Source: Sphingobacterium siyangense (GTDB taxonomy: Bacteria; Bacteroidota; Bacteroidia; Sphingobacteriales; Sphingobacteriaceae). From it: 64,000 nt of DNA. Position numbers and translations under genes: made by a program. Each line of letters opens with the position of its first letter. Within the stretch, counting starts at the first letter, position 1. A model generated the notes under the pieces. The model saw only the letters and a program-made list of their open reading frames with translations. It searched no databases and had not been told where the DNA came from. Below, in pieces: positions 46,114-55,421 of this stretch. Location of the stretch: NCBI RefSeq assembly GCF_007830445.1, contig NZ_VLKR01000015.1, forward strand, positions 1 to 64,000, written 5' to 3'.

Positions 46114-46749
46114 ATGGAAATACTAATCGTGATATGCCTGCTGATAGTCATTGCCCTGCTGTTGCAGGATAAGATTGTCATTCATAAAAGGTCGAAACAA
46201 AAGCCCAAACAGGAAAAAGTCAATCCGAAACTGCCCGATATTATGGGGCAGCCCAAACCCGTAATACGACTTTCGCCGCCAAACACTGCCAATGAACGCC
46301 AAATAGAGGAACAGGCGTTCGGCCCCGCTAATTTAGACATCGAATACGACGAAAATGAAAACGTCGGTATTCAAATTCCGCAGGAAGAGCTGGACGAAGT
46401 TTTCAGTAATATGCCTGATTTTGAGGAAGAGGAAGAAGAATGGAACAGGTACGGAACATCCGGTGGCGATGACGGTTTTGCCCAGGGGGTTACCTTTGAA
46501 GAACTAAGCTCCGTGGGGGTGTTGCTCCAAAAAGAAAAATTGGAAGCAGCCCAAAAGGAAACAGCGGCAGCCATAGTTCAAAGATTACAGGGAACCGAAT
46601 TATTCAGCCTGCTGGAAAATTCCATTGAGGGTGCTTCCCGAAAAATTGCCGAGCTTTTGGACAGCACACTCTCTACTGAAACGGAAGCCGGTTCTTCCAC
46701 CTTGCAGAAAAATGATTTGAGTGATTTTGACATTGGGGAGTTTATATGA
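46114..46749 (+). CDS. traD: TraD-like conjugation protein
   Basis: This 211-residue protein begins with a single membrane anchor (EILIVICLLIVIALLLQ), then has a basic linker, an acidic middle (PDFEEEEEEW) and a conserved helical region (GVTFEELSSVGVLLQKEKL and AAIVQRLQGTELFSLL). It corresponds in position and layout to TraD of CTnDOT-type elements. A 23-nt stretch of the phased-GCC repeat is embedded in its coding sequence (residues about 55-63, PPNTANERQ). A terminator follows. Confidence 0.7.
   Translation: MEILIVICLLIVIALLLQDKIVIHKRSKQKPKQEKVNPKLPDIMGQPKPVIRLSPPNTANERQIEEQAFGPANLDIEYDENENVGIQIPQEELDEVFSNMPDFEEEEEEWNRYGTSGGDDGFAQGVTFEELSSVGVLLQKEKLEAAQKETAAAIVQRLQGTELFSLLENSIEGASRKIAELLDSTLSTETEAGSSTLQKNDLSDFDIGEFI
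46278..46300 (+). repeat. Copy of the phased-GCC element inside traD
   Basis: GCC triplets at 46278, 46288 and 46298 keep the 10-bp period, and GCCAAACACT with GCCAATGAAC match units of the promoter copy at 20472. It is read through as the linker PPNTANERQ. No -7 box at the standard distance was apparent. Confidence 0.6.
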
Positions 46750-46777
46750 AAACCACCCATAAAATCCTCAAACAATG

Positions 46778-46813
46778 AAACGTCAAACCCTAAAAAGTTT
46801 GGCGTTTTTTTAT
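46778..46813 (+). terminator. Terminator between traD and traE
   Basis: AAACGTCAAAC (46778-46788) pairs with GTTTGGCGTTT (46797-46807) with one G-T pair, followed by a T run. It separates the parA-traD and traE-traQ transcription units. Confidence 0.7.
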
Positions 46814-46834
46814 GCCCTATACATTCACTGTAAA

Positions 46835-46904
46835 GCCACTGAAAGCCAAACACTTCCTTTGACTGCCACTTTACGGTAACGCCTCTTTTTCCGGAACACC
46901 TTTG
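46835..46904 (+). promoter_or_regulatory. Phased-GCC promoter of the traE-traQ operon
   Basis: Units start at 46835 (GCC), 46845 (GCC), 46855 (TCC) and 46865 (GCC, followed by ACTTTA). The -7-like box CACCTTTG starts at 46897, 32 nt after the last unit. It sits between a terminator and traE, and so controls the main secretion-channel operon. Confidence 0.65.
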
Positions 46905-46958
46905 TTGCGAAAAGCCCGCAAGGTGTGGGCTGACTTAACAAATTAATGTGTTTCAATT

Positions 46959-47264
46959 ATGGAAAAACAGAGAAAAAAAGTTTTGCTGGCAGCCGTAGCG
47001 ATGCTGTCAGGAATTGGTGCGTTCGCACAGGGAAACGGCTCGGCAGGTATCAACGAGGCTACCCAAATGGTAACAAGCTACTTCGACCCCGCAACCCAAT
47101 TAATCTACGCAATCGGGGCTGTGGTTGGGTTAATCGGCGGCGTTAAGGTGTACAACAAGTTCAGTTCAGGCGACCCCGACACCTCCAAAACGGCGGCAAG
47201 CTGGTTCGGTGCGTGTATCTTCCTGATTGTTGCGGCTACCATTCTGCGTTCATTCTTCCTTTAA
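46959..47264 (+). CDS. traE: TraE (DUF4134), pilin/VirB2-like
   Basis: This 101-residue protein has a signal-like N-terminus (KVLLAAVAMLSGIGAFAQG) and two membrane helices in the mature part (LIYAIGAVVGLIGGVKVY and ASWFGACIFLIVAATILRSFF). The size and topology match VirB2-type pilin subunits, and the family is always followed by DUF4133 and TraG, as here. It would form the conjugative pilus or channel. Confidence 0.88.
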   Translation: MEKQRKKVLLAAVAMLSGIGAFAQGNGSAGINEATQMVTSYFDPATQLIYAIGAVVGLIGGVKVYNKFSSGDPDTSKTAASWFGACIFLIVAATILRSFFL

Positions 47265-47275
47265 TCCTTTGCCTT

Positions 47276-47605
47276 ATGAATTACAATATCAATAAAGGCA
47301 TTGGCAGGACTGTGGAATTTAAAGGCTTAAAAGCACAATACCTGTTCATCTTCGCAGGGGGTCTGCTCGGTACACTCATCCTCGTGATGATACTGTATAT
47401 GGCGGGCGTAAACTCTTACATCTGCCTGCTGCTCGGTGCGGGCGGTGCTTCGCTCATTGTGTGGCAGACCTTTTCGCTAAACAGGAAGTACGGTGAACAC
47501 GGTTTGATGAAAATCGCAGCCAATAAACGGCATCCCCGCTACATCATCTGCCGCAAGTCTGTACACCGCTATTTAAAATTCACGCCTAAACAGAAAGCCG
47601 TATGA
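47276..47605 (+). CDS. traF: TraF (DUF4133), VirB3-like
   Basis: This 109-residue inner-membrane protein starts MNYNINKGIGRTVEFKGLKA. It has two adjacent helices (LFIFAGGLLGTLILVMILYMA and SYICLLLGAGGASLIVW) and a basic C-terminus. It fits the VirB3-like subunits that sit between pilin and the VirB4 ATPase. The frame opens upstream at 47213, but the ATG at 47276, 11 nt after traE, is the family start. Its stop overlaps traG by 4 nt. Confidence 0.86.
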   Translation: MNYNINKGIGRTVEFKGLKAQYLFIFAGGLLGTLILVMILYMAGVNSYICLLLGAGGASLIVWQTFSLNRKYGEHGLMKIAANKRHPRYIICRKSVHRYLKFTPKQKAV

Positions 47606-50106
47606 GAAATGTATCTAAAACCACCACGCTGGAAAGTAAATTTCCACTCCTGGCAGTAGAGAACAATTGCATCCTTTCCAAAGATGCGGACATTACCGCC
47701 TGTTTTGAAGTGCGTTTGCCCGAATTGTTTACGGTGGCTTCTGCCGAATACGAAGCCATACACTCCGCCTGGCACAAGGCTATCAAGACCTTGCCCGATT
47801 TTACGGTAATCCATAAGCAAGATTGGTACATCAAAGAGAGCTACGCTCCCGATTTGGCAAAGGAAGACCAGAGCTTTTTGGCTAAGTCCTACCAACGTCA
47901 TTTCAATGAGCGGCCGTTCCTGAACCACTATTGTTATTTGTTCCTGACCAAGACCACCAAAGAGCGTATGCGTATGCAAAGCAATTTTTCATCGCTTTGC
48001 AAAGGCACGTTGATACCAAAGGAAATCAGGAACAAGGAAACGATACACCGCTTTATGGAAGCGGTGGCACAGTTTGAGCGTATCGTAAACGACAGCGGCT
48101 TTGTAAGCCTGCAACGCCTGACCGAAGATGACATCATCGGTACAGATGAAAAACAGGGATTGCTGGAACAATACCTTACGTTATCAAGGGAAGCCGGAAC
48201 TCCGATGCAGGACATCGGGTTGGGAGCGGAAGAAGTCCGTATCGGAAACAAAAAGCTGTCATTGCATACCTTATCAGACACGGACGATTTGCCCGGAACC
48301 GTATCGGCAGATACCCGTTTTGAAAAATTGTCCACCGACCGGAGCGACTGCCGTTTGTCGTTTGCAGCACCAGTGGGCTTGCTCCTTAGCTGTAACCACA
48401 TCTACAACCAATACCTGTTTCTGGACAACAGCGAAGACAACCTGCAAAAGTTTGAGAAGTCCGCAAGGAATATGCACTCTTTGGCAAGATACAGCCGTGC
48501 TAACCAAATCAACAAAGAGTGGATAGAACGGTATCTGAATGAAGCACATTCGTTCGGTCTTTCTTCTATCCGTGCGCACTTCAACATTATGGCTTGGTCG
48601 GAAGACCCTGCGGAGCTCAAACAGTTGAAGAACGATTGCGGTAGCGCGTTGGCACTGATGGAGTGTAAGCCACGTCACAATACTACGGATGTGGCAACCT
48701 TGTATTGGGCAGGAATGCCCGGCAATGCGGGCGACTTTCCGAGTGAGGAAAGTTTTTACACATTCATTGAGCCTGCGTTGTGTTTCTTCACGGAAGAAAC
48801 CAACTACCACAATTCGCCCTCGCCGTTCGGTATCAAAATGGCTGACCGCCTGACAGGAAAACCAATCCATTTGGATATTTCCGATTTGCCGATGAAACGT
48901 GGGATTATCACGAACCGCAACAAGTTCATTCTTGGTCCGTCTGGTTCGGGTAAATCGTTTTTCACAAACCACCTTGTACGACAGTATTTTGAACAGGGTG
49001 CTCACGTACTGCTCGTGGATACGGGTAATTCCTATCAGGGATTGTGCGAACTCATCAAGGGAAAGACCAAAGGCGAAGACGGCGTTTACTTCACTTATAC
49101 CGAAGATAACCCCATTGCTTTTAACCCTTTTTACACGGACGACGGCGTGTTCGACATCGAAAAGCGGGAAAGTATCAAGACTTTGATACTCACGCTGTGG
49201 AAACGTGATGACGAGCCGCCCACAAGGTCGGAGGAAGTAGCATTGTCCAATGCGGTAAGCGGTTATATCGAGCGTATCAAAACGAACGATGTGTACCCGT
49301 CATTCAATGGTTTTTACGAGTATGTACAGGGCGACTACCGTAAGGTACTCGAAGAAAAACAGGTACGGGAAAAAGACTTTGACATTGCCAATTTCCTCAA
49401 CGTACTCGAACCCTATTATAAAGGTGGCGAGTATGATTACCTGCTGAACTCCGACAAGCAGTTAGACCTCTTATCCAAACGCTTCATTGTGTTTGAAATT
49501 GATGCGATAAAAGACCACAAAATCCTCTTTCCCATCGTCACGATTATCATTATGGAGGTCTTTATCAACAAGATGCGCCGGCTTAAAGGCATCCGCAAGC
49601 TCATCCTGATTGAAGAGGCGTGGAAAGCGATAGCCAAAGAGGGAATGGCAGAATACATAAAATATTTGTTTAAAACTGTCAGAAAATTTTTCGGGGAAGC
49701 CATAGTCGTCACGCAGGAGGTCGATGATATAATCCAGTCGCCTATCGTCAAGGAAAGTATCATCAACAACTCCGACTGTAAAATCCTCTTGGACCAGCGC
49801 AAGTATATGAACAAGTTCGATGATATACAGGCGATGCTCGGTCTGACCGACAAGGAGAAAGGGCAGGTACTTTCCATCAATATGAACAATGACCCAAGCC
49901 GACTGTACAAAGAGGTTTGGATTGGCTTAGGTGGTACGCACTCGGCAGTCTATGCCACCGAAGTGAGTTTGGAGGAATACCTCGCCTACACAACCGAAGA
50001 AACCGAAAAGATGGAAGTGATGCAGCTCGCATCAGAACTCGACGGTAACGTAGAACTCGCTATCAAGCATATCGCTATGCAAAGGCGGGACAAAGTAAAT
50101 CAATAG
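47602..50106 (+). CDS. traG: TraG, VirB4-type conjugation ATPase
   Basis: This 834-residue ATPase has an N-terminal CagE/VirB4-like region (about 1-400), Walker A GPSGSGKSFF (about 444-453), Walker B LILIEEAWKAIAKEG (about 665-680) and RKYMNKFDDIQAMLGLT near the C-terminus. It powers assembly of the type IV secretion channel. The length is typical. It is coupled to traF by an ATGA overlap. Confidence 0.94.
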   Translation: MRNVSKTTTLESKFPLLAVENNCILSKDADITACFEVRLPELFTVASAEYEAIHSAWHKAIKTLPDFTVIHKQDWYIKESYAPDLAKEDQSFLAKSYQRHFNERPFLNHYCYLFLTKTTKERMRMQSNFSSLCKGTLIPKEIRNKETIHRFMEAVAQFERIVNDSGFVSLQRLTEDDIIGTDEKQGLLEQYLTLSREAGTPMQDIGLGAEEVRIGNKKLSLHTLSDTDDLPGTVSADTRFEKLSTDRSDCRLSFAAPVGLLLSCNHIYNQYLFLDNSEDNLQKFEKSARNMHSLARYSRANQINKEWIERYLNEAHSFGLSSIRAHFNIMAWSEDPAELKQLKNDCGSALALMECKPRHNTTDVATLYWAGMPGNAGDFPSEESFYTFIEPALCFFTEETNYHNSPSPFGIKMADRLTGKPIHLDISDLPMKRGIITNRNKFILGPSGSGKSFFTNHLVRQYFEQGAHVLLVDTGNSYQGLCELIKGKTKGEDGVYFTYTEDNPIAFNPFYTDDGVFDIEKRESIKTLILTLWKRDDEPPTRSEEVALSNAVSGYIERIKTNDVYPSFNGFYEYVQGDYRKVLEEKQVREKDFDIANFLNVLEPYYKGGEYDYLLNSDKQLDLLSKRFIVFEIDAIKDHKILFPIVTIIIMEVFINKMRRLKGIRKLILIEEAWKAIAKEGMAEYIKYLFKTVRKFFGEAIVVTQEVDDIIQSPIVKESIINNSDCKILLDQRKYMNKFDDIQAMLGLTDKEKGQVLSINMNNDPSRLYKEVWIGLGGTHSAVYATEVSLEEYLAYTTEETEKMEVMQLASELDGNVELAIKHIAMQRRDKVNQ

Positions 50107-50132
50107 TCATTAACATTTTAAAATTCAGAACA

Positions 50133-50765
50133 ATGAAACAGTTTCTTTTTATGGTGTGTACGGCACTGCTATTTGCCGTAGCACCGTCTGCAAAAGCCCA
50201 ATGGGTAGTAACCGACCCGACCAACCTGGCATCGGGTATTCTCAACAGTGCGAATGAAATCGTGCAGACTTCTTCCACCGTGAGCAATGTGATTAAAAAC
50301 TTCAACGAGGTTAAGAAAGTGTATGAGCAGGGCAAGGAATATTATGACAAGCTGCAAGCCATCAACAACCTTGTGAAAGATGCCCGCAAGGTGCAGCAAA
50401 CGGTTTTGCTGGTGGGCGATGTGTCCGAAATGTATGTAACCAATTTCGGAAAGATGATGAACGACCCCAATTTCAAACCGCAGGAACTGGTTGCCATCGG
50501 CAACGGTTATGCGGCACTGCTCAATGAGAGTACCGAACTGCTGAAAGAGCTGAAACAGATTATAACGGCTTCCAGCCTTTCGCTGAACGACAAGGAGCGT
50601 ATGGATATTATTGACCGTGTGTACAAAGAAGTAAAGGACTACCACAGCTTGGTACGCTACTATACCAATAAGAACATCTCCGTAAGCTACCTGCGGGCGA
50701 AAAAGAAAAACGACACCCAAAGAGTGCTTGAACTCTACGGAACTGCTAACCAAAAATACTGGTAA
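50133..50765 (+). CDS. traI: TraI (DUF4141), VirB5-like periplasmic protein
   Basis: This 210-residue exported protein has a signal peptide (MKQFLFMVCTALLFAVAPSAKA). A helical mature part follows with heptad-like blocks (IVQTSSTVSNVIKNFNEVKKV and LLNESTELLKELKQIITASS), reminiscent of VirB5 pilus-tip proteins. It follows traG directly. traH, which lies between traG and traI in CTnDOT, is missing. The stop is 2 nt before traJ. Confidence 0.85.
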   Translation: MKQFLFMVCTALLFAVAPSAKAQWVVTDPTNLASGILNSANEIVQTSSTVSNVIKNFNEVKKVYEQGKEYYDKLQAINNLVKDARKVQQTVLLVGDVSEMYVTNFGKMMNDPNFKPQELVAIGNGYAALLNESTELLKELKQIITASSLSLNDKERMDIIDRVYKEVKDYHSLVRYYTNKNISVSYLRAKKKNDTQRVLELYGTANQKYW

Positions 50766-50767
50766 AA

Positions 50768-51760
50768 ATGGAATGGGATAATCTTCACGAACTCCTGCGT
50801 TCGCTCTACGACGATATGATGCCCCTTGCCGGGGATATGGCGGCAGTGGCAAAAGGTCTGGCGGGATTGGGTGCTTTGTTCTATGTGGCATTAAAGGTTT
50901 GGCAGGCTTTAAGCCGTGCCGAACCGATTGATGTGTTCCCTTTGTTACGACCGTTTGCTTTGGGGCTTTGCATTATGTTTTTCCCGACCATCGTATTGGG
51001 AACCATCAATGCGGTTTTAAGCCCCGTGGTCGTGGGAACCCACGAAATCCTCCAAGACCAGGTGCTTGACCTGAACGAACTGCAACAGCAGAAAGACCAG
51101 TTGGAATACGAGGCAATGGTCAGAAATCCCGAAACCGCCTATATGGTATCGGACGAAGAGTTTGATAAAAAGCTGGACGAATTGGGCTGGTCGCCCTCCG
51201 ACATTGGAACAATGGCCGGAATGTATATGGACAGGGCTGCCTATCGGACAGAAAAAGCCATAAAGGACTGGTTCCGCAATCTGCTGGAGATACTCTTTCA
51301 GGCGGCGGCACTCGTCATTGATACCATACGGACGTTTTTCCTCATCGTCCTGTCCATACTCGGGCCGATTGCCTTTGCGATAAGCGTATGGGACGGCTTT
51401 CAGAGTACGCTCACGCAGTGGCTTACCAGATACATAAGCGTTTACCTGTGGCTTCCCGTTTCGGATTTGTTCAGCTCGATGCTGGCAAGGATACAATCGC
51501 TGATTATCGAAAGGGACATCCAGATGTTGTCTGACCCAACCTTTATCCCTGATACGAGCAACACCGTGTACATCATTTTTATGATAATCGGTATCGTGGG
51601 ATACTTCACTATTCCAACGGTAACAGGCTGGATTATCCAGGCCGGAGGTGCAGGAAACTTTACACGCAACGTAAACCAGACCGCCATGAAAGCCGGAAAC
51701 ATTGCCGGGGCAGGTGCAGGTTCGGCAGCAGGAAACATCGGTGGTCAGCTATTGAAATAA
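50768..51760 (+). CDS. traJ: TraJ, VirB6-like channel membrane protein
   Basis: This 330-residue polytopic inner-membrane protein has about 6 helices (for example LLRPFALGLCIMFFPTIVLG, FLIVLSILGPIAFAIS, VYIIFMIIGIVGYFTIPTV). It carries the conserved stretch DGFQSTLTQWLTRYISVYLWL and a Gly/Ala-rich C-terminus. The features fit TraJ of Bacteroidota elements and VirB6-type channel components. Confidence 0.88.
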   Translation: MEWDNLHELLRSLYDDMMPLAGDMAAVAKGLAGLGALFYVALKVWQALSRAEPIDVFPLLRPFALGLCIMFFPTIVLGTINAVLSPVVVGTHEILQDQVLDLNELQQQKDQLEYEAMVRNPETAYMVSDEEFDKKLDELGWSPSDIGTMAGMYMDRAAYRTEKAIKDWFRNLLEILFQAAALVIDTIRTFFLIVLSILGPIAFAISVWDGFQSTLTQWLTRYISVYLWLPVSDLFSSMLARIQSLIIERDIQMLSDPTFIPDTSNTVYIIFMIIGIVGYFTIPTVTGWIIQAGGAGNFTRNVNQTAMKAGNIAGAGAGSAAGNIGGQLLK

Positions 51761-51784
51761 TGTAAAACCAATAATCATTTAGAA

Positions 51785-52408
51785 ATGGAATTTAAAACGC
51801 TAAGAAATATCGAAAACAGCTTTAGGCAGATACGGTTGTATGCCATTGTGTTTGCGGTTCTCTGCACCAGCGTGGTAGGATATGCCCTGTGGCAGTCCTA
51901 CCGCTTTGCAGAAGAACAACGCCAAAAAATTTATGTGCTGGACAATGGCAAATCACTGATGCTTGCCTTGTCGCAAGATGCAAGTATCAACCGACCTGTT
52001 GAAGCAAGGGAGCACGTCAGACGTTTTCACGAACTGTTCTTTACGCTGGCTCCCGACAAGAATGCTATTGAAAGCAATATGGCGAGGGCATTTAATCTTG
52101 CTGATAAAAGTGCTTTCGATTATTACAAAGACCTGTCTGAAAAGGGCTATTACAGCCGTATCATATCGGGCAACGTACAGCAACGTATTGAGGTAGATAG
52201 TGTGGTGTGCAACTTCGATAACTATCCCTATGCGGTACGCACCTACGCCAAGCAGTTCATTATCCGGTCAAGCAATGTAACAAGGCGTAACCTGGTTACC
52301 TCCTGCTTCCTCGTGAACTCTGTCCGTTCGGACAACAACCCGCAGGGCTTCAACATTGAAAAATTTGCGGTGGTGGAAAACAGGGACATTGAAGTCATTG
52401 AACGCTAA
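51785..52408 (+). CDS. traK: TraK, VirB8-like inner-membrane protein
   Basis: The 207-residue protein has a short cytoplasmic N-terminus (MEFKTLRNIENSFRQIR). A single helix (LYAIVFAVLCTSVVGYALW) and a periplasmic domain with FHELFFTLAPDKNAIESN and SVVCNFDNYPYAVRTYAKQ follow. The topology is that of VirB8, which bridges channel parts. It ends in a 11-nt gap before the DUF3876-like gene. Confidence 0.88.
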   Translation: MEFKTLRNIENSFRQIRLYAIVFAVLCTSVVGYALWQSYRFAEEQRQKIYVLDNGKSLMLALSQDASINRPVEAREHVRRFHELFFTLAPDKNAIESNMARAFNLADKSAFDYYKDLSEKGYYSRIISGNVQQRIEVDSVVCNFDNYPYAVRTYAKQFIIRSSNVTRRNLVTSCFLVNSVRSDNNPQGFNIEKFAVVENRDIEVIER

Positions 52409-52419
52409 AAACCAAGTAT

Positions 52420-52857
52420 ATGGAACAGCAATTTGATTTAGACACGTTTGCCAAAATCCTTACTGACAAGGGATATGACGGTTATTTCCATACGGAGAGC
52501 TGTTGTGCAGACAAACTAAAGGACAGCATCAGCGAATTTTTGGAGGCTTGGAACAATGGTAAAGAAGCACCCTTATTAGCCAATCATCTGCATTTATCTA
52601 CTTACCTCGAAGGGAACGGCGAGGACAAGCCAAAGGTTGAGTGCAATATGTGGGTAAGGTACGAGAACGGGAAATTCAATTTACAGGAAACAGAAATGTA
52701 TATCAGGAGGACAGACCAATACGGAGGGTTAATGAAGCAATCTAAGCTGACCAATCTCTCGGTAAGCTCGTTTCCGACCGTAAAAGAAGCCATTGCCCAA
52801 GTGTCCGAAAAGCCCAAAGAACAGGTTGCTCCCCGCAAAAGAGGATTTAGAATGTGA
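52420..52857 (+). CDS. DUF3876-like protein in the tra operon
   Basis: This 145-residue soluble protein has no signal. Visible blocks are LDTFAKILTDKGYDGYFHTE and NMWVRYENGKFNLQETEMYI, with a basic C-terminus (RKRGFRM). It is regularly found between traK and traL in flavobacterial and sphingobacterial elements, but CTnDOT lacks it at this place. Function unknown. It could be a regulator or substrate of the channel. Confidence 0.65.
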   Translation: MEQQFDLDTFAKILTDKGYDGYFHTESCCADKLKDSISEFLEAWNNGKEAPLLANHLHLSTYLEGNGEDKPKVECNMWVRYENGKFNLQETEMYIRRTDQYGGLMKQSKLTNLSVSSFPTVKEAIAQVSEKPKEQVAPRKRGFRM

Positions 52858-52877
52858 TAACCGATAATCATTAAGGT

Positions 52878-53162
52878 ATGAAAAAATTAAGAGCAAATAT
52901 GGACAGGTACTTTGACAAGCTGGACGAACGCTGGCGGGCATTGCCTATGCGGAAACAGCACCAATATACCCTTTACTTTTTTGTGGGTTATCTGCTGCTA
53001 ACCGCAGGGGTCATCGGCAAAGTGTGGTACGATACCCAAAAATCCGCTAACGGTATGGTCATCGAGCATATCGAAAACCCTGTCTTCAAAAGTAAAAATC
53101 CTGCAAGGTTGCAGGACAGTGTATCAACAATCTTAAAAAATCAGATTTATGAAAGAAAATGA
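52878..53162 (+). CDS. traL: TraL (DUF3989) small inner-membrane protein
   Basis: This 94-residue protein has a basic N-terminus (MDRYFDKLDERWRALPMRKQ) and one long hydrophobic helix (YTLYFFVGYLLLTAGVIGKV). A short periplasmic tail follows. It overlaps traM by 14 nt. It matches the TraL position and size in CTnDOT-type operons. Confidence 0.82.
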   Translation: MKKLRANMDRYFDKLDERWRALPMRKQHQYTLYFFVGYLLLTAGVIGKVWYDTQKSANGMVIEHIENPVFKSKNPARLQDSVSTILKNQIYERK

Positions 53163-54474
53163 GAATAAAAAACAGGTTGTTCGGGTAACGGAAGGTACCC
53201 CGGAAGCAACCGCTGATGTGCTTCAAGACGGCACGCAGAACAAAGCCGAAAAGCTCAAAAAACCGCTCATATTCGGCTTGATGGGAATTGTCTTCGTCGG
53301 TTGTATGTACCTCATATTTAAACCGTCCGCAGACAAAAAGGAAATCGAAAACATCGGGCTGAACGATGCCGTGCCACAGGCTACCGGAGCAGGAATGCCC
53401 GATGATAAAGGCAAGGCATACGAACAGGAAATGCTGGAAAAGAAAGAGCAGGAAAAACGCAATGCCCTGGCTACGCTCTCCGATTATTGGAACACCGACA
53501 GCACACAGGGCAGTGAGGAGAATATTCCCGAAGAAGAAGAAAGCTACGGTTATGGTGGCGGCAGACCGTCCGGTAATCCCGCACTGAACAGTTACCGCAA
53601 TGCCCAAAGTACATTGGGTTCCTTTTATCAGGATAACAATTCGGAAACAATGGAACTCCGCAGGCAGTTGGACGAGCTTAAAGAGCAATTGGCGGAAAAG
53701 GATGTACCCAAGCCTGTAACGGTTGATGACCAGTTGGCATTGATGGAAAAGTCCTACCAAATGGCGGCAAAGTATCTGCCTACGGGTACAAACCCCGCAC
53801 AACCTGCCAATACGGACAGCGCAGCCCGGACTTCTGCCTCCAATATGCAGAAAGAATATTTCGTGGCGTTCACGCCTGCAAGGAAGAACACCGTGTCTGC
53901 CCTGTACCGTGAACCTACCGACAGTGCTTTCTTGGCCGATTGGAGCCAGTCCAAAAACCGTGGCTTTTATACCGCAGGTCAGGCAGAGCAGATGGTACAA
54001 CCGAAAAACAGCATCAAAGCCAGTGTTTACGAAACACAGACCGTCATCGGCGAAACAGGGGTGCGTTTGCGCCTGTTGGAAGAAGCCCAGACACCACAGC
54101 GTACCATTCCGAAAGGAACGGTCGTAACCGCCAATGCCAAATACCAGGGCGGACGTTTACAGCTAAAAGTTACCTCTATCGAATTGGAGGGCAATATCAT
54201 TCCGGTGGATATAACCATTTACGATATGGACGGACAGCAGGGCTTGTATGTTCCGTATTCGCCCGAAATGAACGCCCTCACCGAAATGGCGGGCAATATG
54301 AGCCAGACAGGTGGAACAAGCGTAATGCTTACGCAGTCTGCCGGACAGCAGGTTGCCGCAGACCTTAGCCGTGGTGTGGTGCAGGGTATTTCGGGGTATT
54401 TCGCCAAAAAGATACGAACACCGAAAGTAACCTTAAAGGCAGGGCATCAGGTCTTCCTCGTTTCCAAACAATAA
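53149..54474 (+). CDS. traM: TraM, VirB10-like envelope-spanning protein
   Basis: This 441-residue protein has a cytoplasmic N-terminus and a single helix (LIFGLMGIVFVGCMYLIF). A long Asp/Glu/Gln coiled linker follows (about 75-215). The C-terminal conserved domain (about 280-441) has GVRLRLLEEAQTPQRTIPKG and SIELEGNIIPVDITIYDMDG. The layout is that of VirB10/TraM, which connects inner and outer membranes. It starts inside traL (14-nt overlap). Confidence 0.9.
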   Translation: MKENENKKQVVRVTEGTPEATADVLQDGTQNKAEKLKKPLIFGLMGIVFVGCMYLIFKPSADKKEIENIGLNDAVPQATGAGMPDDKGKAYEQEMLEKKEQEKRNALATLSDYWNTDSTQGSEENIPEEEESYGYGGGRPSGNPALNSYRNAQSTLGSFYQDNNSETMELRRQLDELKEQLAEKDVPKPVTVDDQLALMEKSYQMAAKYLPTGTNPAQPANTDSAARTSASNMQKEYFVAFTPARKNTVSALYREPTDSAFLADWSQSKNRGFYTAGQAEQMVQPKNSIKASVYETQTVIGETGVRLRLLEEAQTPQRTIPKGTVVTANAKYQGGRLQLKVTSIELEGNIIPVDITIYDMDGQQGLYVPYSPEMNALTEMAGNMSQTGGTSVMLTQSAGQQVAADLSRGVVQGISGYFAKKIRTPKVTLKAGHQVFLVSKQ

Positions 54475-54498
54475 TGTTGAACTCAAATAAATAGAACA

Positions 54499-55398
54499 AT
54501 GAAAAATCATTTAAAAACCTTTTGGGCTTTAGCCTTGATACTCGGCTTTGCCGTAACAGCTTTTGCACAGGACAATGCAAATACAAAAACACCGCTTGCC
54601 CTGGGTAAGATAGAACCGTACAATATGCAGGTAACTTACGACAAAACCTCGCACCTGATTTTCCCTACCGCCATACGCTATGTGGACTTGGGAAGTGAAT
54701 ACCTGATTGCAGGAAAAGCGGAAGATGCGGAAAACGTGCTGCGTATAAAAGCATCGGTAAGGGATTTTGAAGCGGAAACAAACTTTTCCGTTATCACGAA
54801 TGACGGACGTTTTTACAGTTTCAACGTGTATTACAGTGCATATCCCGAAGCGTTGAGCTATGACCTCTTGACCATGCAAAAGGCAGTGGACAAAGCAAAC
54901 GGTAACGATGTGCTTTTTGAGGAACTGGGCAACAATTCCCCGTCATTGGCGGGCTTGCTTCTGGAAACCATTTACAAGAAAGACAAACGTATTGTAAAGC
55001 ATATCGGGGCAAAGAGCTTCGGCATACAGTTCACGCTGAAAGGCATTTACATCCACAACGGCAAATACTATTTCCATACGGAATTGAGAAACCGTACCAA
55101 TGTGCCTTTCCAGATTGATTTTGTCAATTTCAAGGTGGTGGATAAAAAGGTAGCCAAACGCACCGTGGTACAGGAACGACCGATGATACCGCTTCGCACC
55201 TACAAGCCGCTTACGGAAATTTCGGGGCAGACCACCGACCAGAATGTGTTCCTGCTGGACCAGTTTACCATCAGCGATGACAAGGTACTCTTGATTGAGA
55301 TTTACGAGAAAAACGGCGGTCGTCAGCAAACGCTTCAGGTAGAAAACTCCGACCTGATAAGGGCAAAGGTCATCAACGATATGCACCTGAAATTTTAA
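54499..55398 (+). CDS. traN: TraN, VirB9-like periplasmic/outer-membrane protein
   Basis: The 299-residue exported protein has a signal peptide (MKNHLKTFWALALILGFAVT). A beta-rich mature part begins with LGKIEPYNMQVTYDKTSHLI, followed by FPTAIRYVDLGSEYLIAGKA, the TraN hallmark. TraN/VirB9 proteins form the outer-membrane collar with TraM and TraO, which flank it here. Confidence 0.9.
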   Translation: MKNHLKTFWALALILGFAVTAFAQDNANTKTPLALGKIEPYNMQVTYDKTSHLIFPTAIRYVDLGSEYLIAGKAEDAENVLRIKASVRDFEAETNFSVITNDGRFYSFNVYYSAYPEALSYDLLTMQKAVDKANGNDVLFEELGNNSPSLAGLLLETIYKKDKRIVKHIGAKSFGIQFTLKGIYIHNGKYYFHTELRNRTNVPFQIDFVNFKVVDKKVAKRTVVQERPMIPLRTYKPLTEISGQTTDQNVFLLDQFTISDDKVLLIEIYEKNGGRQQTLQVENSDLIRAKVINDMHLKF

Positions 55399-55421
55399 AT
55401 AACAACTAAAAGAGAATAGAA

